A DNA stretch of 64,000 nt from Plebeiibacterium marinum (GTDB lineage: Bacteria; Bacteroidota; Bacteroidia; Bacteroidales; Marinilabiliaceae), in contig NZ_JAPDPI010000014.1 of the NCBI RefSeq assembly GCF_026013615.1, forward strand, positions 50,925 to 114,924. Direction: 5' to 3'. Made by a program: the position numbers and the translations under genes. Positions 38,096 to 45,959 of the stretch are shown in pieces. Position 1 is the first letter of the stretch. The number at the start of each line of letters is the position of its first letter. The notes below the pieces were generated by a model. The model was not told where the DNA came from and made no database searches. It saw nothing but the letters and a program-made list of their open reading frames with translations.

Positions 38096-38147
38096 AAAGC
38101 TGTAACAATATGTTAAAACAAAACATATTTTTTAACTTACAGCTTTT
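38096..38147 (+). terminator. Two-tier hairpin after hsdR
   Basis: AAAGCTGTAA (38096-38105) pairs with TTACAGCTTT (38137-38146); inside it AATATGTT (38107-38114) pairs with AACATATT (38122-38129). The outer stem ends in a T-rich tract. It most likely terminates the hsdR transcript; its unusual two-tier form may have another role. It separates the restriction operon from the chaperone operon. Confidence 0.6.
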
Positions 38148-38192
38148 ATCAAAAATGGCTGATAAAATTAAAATATATAATAGTGATGTGCT

Positions 38193-40007
38193 ATGAAAGT
38201 TATTAAACAAAACCCTTTTAGAGTGCTTGGGCTGCTTGGAAACTCAACTGAAAGGGAATTGCAAAAGCAAATCGGAATTATTAAGCGTTATGCGGAGATA
38301 GGTAAAACCAAATCATTTGACTATGATTTACAAATTATCGGTAATCTGTCCAGGACGAGTGAAGAAATTCAAATTGCTGCAAGCAGTATAGAGCAAGCTC
38401 AAAAAAAATTACATTATTCTTTGTTTTGGTTTATTAAAAACTCTCCTCTCGATGAAGTTGCCTTAAACCATCTAAATCAGAACACAAACAAGGCGATAGA
38501 GATTTGGAACAAAACACTTAAAGATGAAGTAACGCCAAAGAATTATAGTGCTTACTTAAATCTATCAACTTTATACCTTGCTTTATCTACAATTGGAGAA
38601 CAATTAAGTATAAGTGAGTTGCAACAAGCTATACTTCTTAAAGGACAATTAATCAATTCCGAAAGCTTTTTAGACCTTTCAAAAGAAGTAACCGGGAATG
38701 GCATAGGTATAAGTTCAGATGATGTCAATAAAGCATTTGTTGATGAAGTAATCAGTTCTTTAAAACCCTTTTTAGATAAAGCAAACGGAATTAATACAAG
38801 GGAATTGATTTCTCTTTTTAGTTCCTATCCTGTCAGCGTTCAAAAATACCTTGCATCAAAATTCACAGAAGTTCCAATCTCAAATATTGAGAATAGTATT
38901 GATAAAGCAACATCTAAGCGAAAAAGCAATCCGAGAGATGCAGAAGAACATGGAGAAGAACTATATAAGCAGACTAAAGCTGACATTACACTTTTAAACA
39001 AACTGCTTGGTAAAGATAGTGTTCAGTATCAGATGTTAGTTAATAAGTTAGCAAATGAGATATTACAATGTGCTGTAGATTTTTTCATTGAATACCGTGA
39101 TAGTGATGAATACGACCCAGGTGAGCCTGCTCTAAAAGTAATGAAAATGGCTAAGTCTATCAATCCGACTGGTCAAACCAAAAGTCGTATAGACGAGAAT
39201 ATTGAGAATTTGCAAGAGTGGATAGATGGAAGTGAAGAAAGAAATATTCAGAAGAAAATACATGACGAACTTGTATTTATAGGTTCAAAACTAGAAAGAT
39301 TTCAAAAGTTATCAGATACAGTATCCAATGCGAAAGATTTGGTTGTTTCCTGTAAACCTAAATTAGATAGTATTAAAGCTACTTTAGGCTCAACAAATGA
39401 GATATATTTAAAAATGTCATCAGCGATAGTAGGTAATGCTCAAGGCATGTTGGTAGCTGCTGTGAATGAAGCTCAGGAAGGCTTTAAAAGATATAAAGAT
39501 TTTGGGGGGTTAGGTTACTCTCATTCATATTCTGGAGATTCAGAACTAAATAAACTTTTAGGTAATTTAAAGGTAGTCTCCTTATCCGAATTAAAAACAA
39601 TAGTTGTTGGGGCGTATGAAGTTACAACTCTTATGACTTCTTTCGATATGGACTATCAATTAAGAAGTAAATTTAACGAAAATAGAAGTGCTTTAGGTAA
39701 TATTAAAAATCAAATCCAATCAGCAACAAGAAGTACAACCCCTTCATATAGTAGCGGAAGTAGTTCAAGTGGCAGTAGTGGAGGTTGTTACATAGCAACA
39801 ATGGCTTATGGAAGCTATGACCATCCACAGGTTATTATTTTAAGGAAATTTAGGGATGAAATATTATCCCACTCTATTTTTGGAAAAGCTTTTATAAGGT
39901 TCTATTATGCAACTTCTCCTTCGTTGGTTAAAGCATTGCAGAATCAAAAGAAAATAAACCACTATATACGCAATATTTTAGATAGATTAATTAAACACAT
40001 ACAATAA
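38193..40007 (+). CDS. J-like N-domain and CFI-box C-domain protein, first gene of the chaperone operon
   Basis: 604 residues. The N-terminus (NPFRVLGLLGNSTERELQKQ, then IEQAQKKLHYSLFWF) has the outline of a J domain but lacks the HPD tripeptide, so it is degenerate. The middle is long and helical. A Ser/Gly linker (YSSGSSSSGSSGG) leads to a CFI-box-CTERM domain at about residues 532-604 (CYIATMAYGSYDHPQVIILR, KFRDEIL, FIRFYYATSP). The function of CFI-box domains is unknown. The last base of its stop is the first of the next start. Confidence 0.65.
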   Translation: MKVIKQNPFRVLGLLGNSTERELQKQIGIIKRYAEIGKTKSFDYDLQIIGNLSRTSEEIQIAASSIEQAQKKLHYSLFWFIKNSPLDEVALNHLNQNTNKAIEIWNKTLKDEVTPKNYSAYLNLSTLYLALSTIGEQLSISELQQAILLKGQLINSESFLDLSKEVTGNGIGISSDDVNKAFVDEVISSLKPFLDKANGINTRELISLFSSYPVSVQKYLASKFTEVPISNIENSIDKATSKRKSNPRDAEEHGEELYKQTKADITLLNKLLGKDSVQYQMLVNKLANEILQCAVDFFIEYRDSDEYDPGEPALKVMKMAKSINPTGQTKSRIDENIENLQEWIDGSEERNIQKKIHDELVFIGSKLERFQKLSDTVSNAKDLVVSCKPKLDSIKATLGSTNEIYLKMSSAIVGNAQGMLVAAVNEAQEGFKRYKDFGGLGYSHSYSGDSELNKLLGNLKVVSLSELKTIVVGAYEVTTLMTSFDMDYQLRSKFNENRSALGNIKNQIQSATRSTTPSYSSGSSSSGSSGGCYIATMAYGSYDHPQVIILRKFRDEILSHSIFGKAFIRFYYATSPSLVKALQNQKKINHYIRNILDRLIKHIQ

Positions 40008-40942
40008 TGAAAAGACTTATAATAATACTTGCATTGACCCTGCCATTTTATGGCCTTTTTGCTCAAACAGATAGTGTTGAGATTGCCAGCTTAAAACAAA
40101 AAGTAACAGAGATTGAGAGTACATTAAATACCGCAACCTCAAAAACTGATAAGCTAGAAACACAGAATAAATCACTATTAAAAAGATTGTCTTCATTAAA
40201 TAATGAGCTAAACTCCTATAAATCGTTTTCTGCAAGTCAAATTGATAGCTTAAAGGGTGTTATTAGAACTAACGAAGCTAACATTGATAATACAGCCAAT
40301 GAGTTGGGGATTAAGATTAATAAATCTGAGCAAAATACAAACCAGAGCATCTCCCACCTTAATGAATCACTAAGCCAGACAACTCTTTATTGGATAATAG
40401 CCAGCGTGATTTTAGCAGTATTGTTGTTAGTTGTTTTCCTTATTCTCCGCAAACAAATCTTTAAACAAAAAACCGACCTTGTTACAGATATTCAGAACAC
40501 GAGAAAAAATCTTGAAGAAGAAGGTGTTAAATTGGACAATAAATTAATAGAAGTCCTTGAATCTCAACTTAAAATTGTTGATGGCAATAAGTCTCAAACA
40601 GCATCCCCAAATGAAACAGACCATACTTTGGCCTTGAAAGTTGCTGACGAAATTATTCGCATTCAAAAGAATCTGACAAGGATGGATGAAAAAACGAAAG
40701 GCTTGAAACAGCTTTCGGCATCAGTAAAACGAATCCAAGATAACTTTGCTTCAAATGGATATGAACTTGTTGAAATGCTTGAACAACCATATAGTGAAGG
40801 TATGAAAGCATCTGTTACGTTTGTTCCGGATGAAAACCTTGAAAAAGGTCAACAAATAATAACAAGAATTATTAAACCGCAAGTGAATTATCAGGGTGTT
40901 ATGATACAAACAGCCCAAATAGAAGTTAGTCAAGGAGAATAA
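40007..40942 (+). CDS. Membrane coiled-coil protein with GrpE-like C-terminal domain
   Basis: 311 residues. N-terminal signal-type segment (MKRLIIILALTLPFYGLFAQ), a coiled coil (LKQKVTEIESTLNTATSKTD and on), a second membrane segment at about 127-149 (WIIASVILAVLLLVVFLILR), another coiled coil, and a beta-rich end (EMLEQPYSEGMKASVTF; ITRIIKPQVNYQGVMIQTAQ). Long helices plus a small beta domain ending in such a motif are the plan of GrpE, the nucleotide exchange factor of Hsp70. The C-terminal part would be cytosolic. The GrpE likeness is my inference. The Hsp70 gene follows after 15 bp. Confidence 0.55.
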   Translation: MKRLIIILALTLPFYGLFAQTDSVEIASLKQKVTEIESTLNTATSKTDKLETQNKSLLKRLSSLNNELNSYKSFSASQIDSLKGVIRTNEANIDNTANELGIKINKSEQNTNQSISHLNESLSQTTLYWIIASVILAVLLLVVFLILRKQIFKQKTDLVTDIQNTRKNLEEEGVKLDNKLIEVLESQLKIVDGNKSQTASPNETDHTLALKVADEIIRIQKNLTRMDEKTKGLKQLSASVKRIQDNFASNGYELVEMLEQPYSEGMKASVTFVPDENLEKGQQIITRIIKPQVNYQGVMIQTAQIEVSQGE

Positions 40943-40957
40943 TAAAAAATTAAAATA

Positions 40958-43513
40958 ATGGCAAGAACAAAAATAGATTACGGAATTGACCTTGGAACAA
41001 CCAATTCAGCCATCTCCAGAATGGAACATGGTGAACCTGTGATAAAAAAGACCGATACACTTAAAGATACGATGCCTTCTTGTGTGTATGTAAATAAAAA
41101 GAAGGCGATACAGGTTGGTGATAGTGCTTATAATGCAATGAAGCGTGATAAATTAAAGGCAATGAAAAGCTTTGATTCTGATGCTTCAAATTCCTTCATA
41201 GAATTTAAACGTACTATGGGTACTGATAAAAAGTACAATAGCACGAACATGGGGAAAGAATTTTCCTCGGAAGAATTATCAGCAGAAGTCCTAAAAACAT
41301 TGAGGTCTTTTGTGTCTGATGAAACTTTTAAATCAATAGTTATTACCGTTCCGGCGAAGTTTACAATTAACCAAAAGGATGCAACAGTCAGGGCTTCTAA
41401 ATTAGCTGGTTTTGAACATTGTGAATTATTGCAAGAACCTATTGCTGCCTCTATGGCTTATGGATTAGATAGCAAAAGCAAAGATGGTTATTGGTTAGTT
41501 TTTGACTTTGGTGGGGGTACTTTTGATGCTGCTCTTTTAAAAGTTGAAGAAGGTATAATGAAGGTAATAGATACCGAGGGTGATAACTATTTGGGAGGTA
41601 AAAACCTTGATTTTGCAATTGTTGATGAAATTATAATACCTCATTTGCAGGAGAATTTTGCAATAGATTCAATAATTGAGGACGAGAAGAAAAAGCACGT
41701 TTTACAGGAGACTGTAAAAGCTTTCGCTGAGGAAACCAAAATTCAAATGTCATTTAATGATACCTTCAATATATTATCCGATTTGGGAGATATACCAGGA
41801 GAAGATGACGAAGGAGAAGAATTTGAATTGGATATTACGGTTACTCAGGAAATGATGCAAAATACCCTGGGTCCAATTTTCCAAAAATCAATAGATATTT
41901 GTAAAGACTTATTAAAAAGAAACAGCCTGTCAGGTTCTGATTTAGATTCCTTAATTCTTGTTGGGGGGCCAACTTATTCTCCTGTTTTAAGAAAGATGCT
42001 TGAAGAACAAATCTGTAAACCAGATGTTAGCGTTGACCCAATGACTGTTGTTTCTAAAGGTGCAGCTCTTTATGCTTCAACAATTGATGTTTCTGATGAA
42101 ATAAAAGAACAGCAACGAGACAAGACAAAGATTCAATTGGAGTTTGGTTACGAAGCAACAACTGTTGAAGAAGAAGAATTTGTTACAGTAAAAATATTAA
42201 AAGACAAAACAGAAGGTGAAATCCCATCTAAAGTTTTTGTTGATGTCGTTCGTGCAGATAAAGCTTGGTCGAGCGGTAAAACAGAAATAGATGAAGCCGG
42301 GGATGTTATTGAAGTAAAACTAAATTCCGGTAAACCCAATGCTTTTGATGTATTGACGTATAATGAGCAGGGTGATTTATTACCTAGCGAACCATCAAGT
42401 TTTACCATTATTCAAGGCTCAAAAGTAGGAAGTGCTACGTTACCTTATAACATTGGTATTGAAATAAAAAGTAGAGCTTCCGGCAAGGTGGTTTTTAGAA
42501 GTATTAAAGGATTAGAAAAGAATCAATCTACACCAGCAACCGGAACAATAAATGGGTTAAAAACTCAAAAACAAATTAGACCAGGTATCGCAGAAGATTC
42601 TATCAAAATACCTATATATCAGGGAGAACATGGTGCAGAAAACACAAGAGCGATTTATAATGAACATGTTTACGATGTTATAATTTCAGGAAATGATTTA
42701 CCTAGTTTATTACCTGAAGGTAGTGATGTTGATTTAACCGTAAAAGTTGATAAGTCTGAAGGGATAAGTCTATCTGCATTCTTTCCAACACTTGACTATT
42801 CACACGATATTGAAGTGCCAAGTAATACAACGCAAGAAGAAATTGATGCAGGGTGGCTTGATGTAGAAATCAACAAGGCTAAACAAACATTAAGCTTAAT
42901 TCAACAAGAAGGAATCTACTCAGATGAAGAAACGCTTGCCAAATTAAATTCTGAAATATCTGAAACACAAAAACGTTTTGAACAAGGAAAGGGTGATTAC
43001 GACCGTAAAAAAGATGTACTTGATAGTTTAAGACGCTCCTTGAAAAAACTTGACGAAATACAAGCTTCAAGTGAATGGCCTAAGACAGAAGAAGAATTAA
43101 AAGATGTTTTCTATCGTTTAGAGGAAACTAATGAAAGATTTGGGAACGAAAAAACTACGGCTGTTTTACATCAGTTCAAAGAACAAATTCCTGAAATAAT
43201 TAAAGAAAAGAATGTTAAAGTTGCGCAAGAAATGATTGACAATATGCGTTCACTTGATTTTGCTTTAGTTGACCAGGGATTAGGTGCTCAGATGGAAATC
43301 ATTTATCTGAAAAATTTCAATGATGAATTTGACACTCTGCATTGGAAGGATAGAAACAGGGCTAGGATGACATTAGATAGAGGTTTGCAAATGGCAGCAA
43401 ATAACCCAACTAAAGAAAAACTAAGACCTGTAATTATTGAATTGTTTAATTTACTTCCTGAAACCGACAAACCTATGATTGGTGGTGGTGATGGTAGTGA
43501 GTTAATTGGTTAA
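40958..43513 (+). CDS. Divergent Hsp70 (DnaK-like) protein
   Basis: 851 residues, much longer than DnaK (about 640). The nucleotide-binding domain is well kept: IDLGTTNS at 10-17, VFDFGGGTFD at 181-190 and the adenosine motif LILVGGPTYSPVLRK near 332-346. From about residue 385 it no longer resembles the DnaK substrate domain: beta-rich segments (to about 660), a coiled coil (LNSEISETQKRFEQGKGDYD) and a helical end. It is an Hsp110-like or specialised Hsp70 that may bind a specific partner instead of general substrates. Its neighbours encode J-like, GrpE-like and AAA+ partners. Confidence 0.88.
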   Translation: MARTKIDYGIDLGTTNSAISRMEHGEPVIKKTDTLKDTMPSCVYVNKKKAIQVGDSAYNAMKRDKLKAMKSFDSDASNSFIEFKRTMGTDKKYNSTNMGKEFSSEELSAEVLKTLRSFVSDETFKSIVITVPAKFTINQKDATVRASKLAGFEHCELLQEPIAASMAYGLDSKSKDGYWLVFDFGGGTFDAALLKVEEGIMKVIDTEGDNYLGGKNLDFAIVDEIIIPHLQENFAIDSIIEDEKKKHVLQETVKAFAEETKIQMSFNDTFNILSDLGDIPGEDDEGEEFELDITVTQEMMQNTLGPIFQKSIDICKDLLKRNSLSGSDLDSLILVGGPTYSPVLRKMLEEQICKPDVSVDPMTVVSKGAALYASTIDVSDEIKEQQRDKTKIQLEFGYEATTVEEEEFVTVKILKDKTEGEIPSKVFVDVVRADKAWSSGKTEIDEAGDVIEVKLNSGKPNAFDVLTYNEQGDLLPSEPSSFTIIQGSKVGSATLPYNIGIEIKSRASGKVVFRSIKGLEKNQSTPATGTINGLKTQKQIRPGIAEDSIKIPIYQGEHGAENTRAIYNEHVYDVIISGNDLPSLLPEGSDVDLTVKVDKSEGISLSAFFPTLDYSHDIEVPSNTTQEEIDAGWLDVEINKAKQTLSLIQQEGIYSDEETLAKLNSEISETQKRFEQGKGDYDRKKDVLDSLRRSLKKLDEIQASSEWPKTEEELKDVFYRLEETNERFGNEKTTAVLHQFKEQIPEIIKEKNVKVAQEMIDNMRSLDFALVDQGLGAQMEIIYLKNFNDEFDTLHWKDRNRARMTLDRGLQMAANNPTKEKLRPVIIELFNLLPETDKPMIGGGDGSELIG

Positions 43514-43514
43514 T

Positions 43515-45299
43515 ATGAAGCAGTTTTTAAACAAAAAGCAAATAATAAACTCCACCTATGAAGTTCAATTCTTCTTGGGTGGGGATTCTTATTGCCAAAA
43601 ATACAGGGTTAAGGGAAACGATGGGAAATCCTATTTATTGAAGCTTTATAACAGTTCAAAGCTTTCTAGTTTTGATTTTTCAAATGCAAACCTTTTTGAG
43701 GTTGAAATACTAGCATCAGTAAATTCATCAGGGGTAGTTCATTTAGTAAATAATGGAGAACTAATAAATGATAATCAGAAATATCATTATATCGTAAATG
43801 AATTTATTTCAGGAGAGAGTATTACCGAAAAGTTGAAAAGAGAAGGCGTTTTTTCACCTTATGCAGCTGTCCCGATAATTATAGAATTACTTAACTCATT
43901 GAAGGATTGTCATTCCCACCCCAAAAGTATTATTCATAACAATATTAATACATCAACGGTTACGCTTGATTATTCTAAAAACAGGGAGAAACCAATACTT
44001 ACCGATTTTAACCAGGCAAAATATATTTCGAGCAAAAGCAATTCTGTTAATTTGAATCGCTTAAATCCATTTTTTATTGCTCCTGAATTATACAATGGGA
44101 TTTTCACTCCCCAAAGTGATATTTTCTCTGTTGGTGCTTTACTCTATAATATGGTGATGGGGATTCCTCCTTGGTATATTGAAATTCCTCCATTTCAACA
44201 TACTCAGGAAAAATTTATTTCTGCAATAAATGAAAAACGATTGACACCTCTTAGCTTCGGGTTAAAAGAAATTGAAGAATTGGATGATGAGCATCTAAAA
44301 GAAACACTAAAGAGAGCTTTAGCTTTAAATATAGATAACAGATTTAAAAATGCAGATGAGTTTATTGACGCATTAAATCGAAAAACTGCATTACACAAAC
44401 CTGAGAAGAAAACATCGCCTGTAAAAAAAGCTAAACCTAAAAGTGGTGAGGGATTTTCTGCTATTGCAGGGATGCAGGAATTAAAGGATATACTATACAA
44501 TGATGTAATCAGGGCTTTAAACGAAAAGGAACTGTATGAAAGTTATGGGATAACCATTCCTAACGGTATGTTGCTTTACGGGCCTCCTGGTTGTGGAAAA
44601 ACCTTTATCTCAGAAAAATTTGCAGAAGAAGTCGGGTTTAATTTTTTGCAACTTAAACCTTCTGATATAAAAAGCAAATATATCAATGCAACTGAGGAGA
44701 AAATTGGTGAAATATTTAAAGAAGCTATTGAAAAAGCTCCTTCAATAATTTTCATAGATGAAATTGATGCCGTTGTTCCTAATCGCGAAGGAGATGTTCA
44801 CCAAATGCACGCTTCCGCAGTAAATGAATTTTTAGCACAAATGTCTAATTGTTCCGAAAAAGGAATTTTTATTATCGCTGCATCTAATCGACCCGAAAAA
44901 ATTGACCCAGCTATTCTTAGAACAGGTCGTATTGACCGGGTGATTTATCTCTCTCCACCGGATTACGAGGCACGAGTATCAATGCTTAAACTTTACTTAA
45001 AGAATAGACCTGTTGATTTAGGGGTTAATTATGAACGTATTGCTCAGTTAACCGAGAATTATGTTTCTAGTGATATTAAGTTCCTTGTAGATGAAGCATC
45101 AAGAGCTGCTTTAAAAATCAAGGCTAGAATCACTCAAGAAATAATTGAAAAGGCAATTGAGTTAAATCAACCTTCGGTATCTTATTCAGAAATAAAGAAG
45201 TATGAATTACTTAAAGAACAATTGGAAGATAAAAAAACAAATAAATCTGAGCCTCCAGCAAGAAGACCTGTTGGCTTCAAAAGAACAGATAATAATTAA
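43515..45299 (+). CDS. Pseudokinase fused to FtsH/p97-type AAA+ ATPase
   Basis: 594 residues from ATG 43515; a TTG at 43506 in frame overlaps the Hsp70 stop and is less likely. Residues about 15-290 have a Ser/Thr kinase fold: Lys43 in YLLKLYN, APE at 189-191 and the SDIFSVGALLY helix are kept, but HRD is HNN (141-143), the catalytic-loop Lys is Asn, and DFG is DFN (164-166), so it is probably inactive. The AAA+ domain has Walker A GPPGCGKT (356-363), Walker B IIFIDE (411-416) and RTGRIDR (469-475). It may unfold proteins delivered by the Hsp70. Confidence 0.85.
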   Translation: MKQFLNKKQIINSTYEVQFFLGGDSYCQKYRVKGNDGKSYLLKLYNSSKLSSFDFSNANLFEVEILASVNSSGVVHLVNNGELINDNQKYHYIVNEFISGESITEKLKREGVFSPYAAVPIIIELLNSLKDCHSHPKSIIHNNINTSTVTLDYSKNREKPILTDFNQAKYISSKSNSVNLNRLNPFFIAPELYNGIFTPQSDIFSVGALLYNMVMGIPPWYIEIPPFQHTQEKFISAINEKRLTPLSFGLKEIEELDDEHLKETLKRALALNIDNRFKNADEFIDALNRKTALHKPEKKTSPVKKAKPKSGEGFSAIAGMQELKDILYNDVIRALNEKELYESYGITIPNGMLLYGPPGCGKTFISEKFAEEVGFNFLQLKPSDIKSKYINATEEKIGEIFKEAIEKAPSIIFIDEIDAVVPNREGDVHQMHASAVNEFLAQMSNCSEKGIFIIAASNRPEKIDPAILRTGRIDRVIYLSPPDYEARVSMLKLYLKNRPVDLGVNYERIAQLTENYVSSDIKFLVDEASRAALKIKARITQEIIEKAIELNQPSVSYSEIKKYELLKEQLEDKKTNKSEPPARRPVGFKRTDNN

Positions 45300-45311
45300 T
45301 ACCCAATAATT

Positions 45312-45809
45312 ATGGATAAAACAGAATTCAAAAAGCTTTTGTTTAAAGTTGCATTTTGTACTATGGCTTGTGATGGTCATATTGATAAAAGGGAAATTGA
45401 AGAATTAAAACTAATGGATAAAAACACTACCTTTTTTGAGGCTATTGATTTATCCGATGAGTTATCTGAATTAGTAAATTCATTAGATAAGAAGGGTACT
45501 AAAATAATTGAAGAACTTTTTGAAAGCTTATCAAAAATAGAATTAAACGCAATTCAGGAGTTGATAATTTTAGAAGTTGCATTACGAATTATCAATGCAG
45601 ATGAAATACATGATGAAAACGAGGTTCGCTTTGTCAATCTGCTTAGGGGAAAATTAGAGGTTCATGACGAAATTATTAATGACCGATTTGGAAAGCTTGA
45701 TATTCTTCACACCAATGAATATTCAAGGAACATTACCTCAAAAAGTTTGGAATCCTTCCATCTACCTGATATGAGTAATATTAAGGAGATTGATTTAAAA
45801 CTAGATTAG
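45312..45809 (+). CDS. TerB-like domain protein
   Basis: 165 residues. The helical fold with FKVAFCTMACDGHIDKREIE, and a second acidic helix pair (IINADEIHDENEVRFVNLLR), matches the TerB family, whose two similar halves each hold an acidic, metal-binding DGxxD/E-type loop. TerB proteins act near the membrane in tellurite-resistance and stress-response complexes. It is last in the five-gene operon; a terminator follows at 24 bp. Confidence 0.72.
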   Translation: MDKTEFKKLLFKVAFCTMACDGHIDKREIEELKLMDKNTTFFEAIDLSDELSELVNSLDKKGTKIIEELFESLSKIELNAIQELIILEVALRIINADEIHDENEVRFVNLLRGKLEVHDEIINDRFGKLDILHTNEYSRNITSKSLESFHLPDMSNIKEIDLKLD

Positions 45810-45832
45810 TTGTAAAACAAAATAAAATAGAG

Positions 45833-45856
45833 AAGTCGGCACCACCGACTTTTTTT
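45833..45856 (+). terminator. Terminator ending the chaperone operon
   Basis: AAGTCGG (45833-45839) pairs with CCGACTT (45845-45851), 5-nt loop, followed by a T-run. It marks the boundary between defence cargo and virion module. Confidence 0.9.
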
Positions 45857-45943
45857 ATGCTCATTTTTTGACAAATTTCTTCAAAAACTTACAAACTCTT
45901 TCAACTACCATTAAACCCTAACATCCCCACCATTAGCCTACTA

Positions 45944-45951
45944 TATGTTTG
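45944..45951 (+). promoter_or_regulatory. -7-like box (TATGTTTG) before the virion module
   Basis: Matches TAnnTTTG just after the terminator. It lies only 8 bp before the ATG at 45960, so transcripts from it would be almost leaderless. No clear -33 element. Confidence 0.25.
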
Positions 45952-45959
45952 TTTCCATT

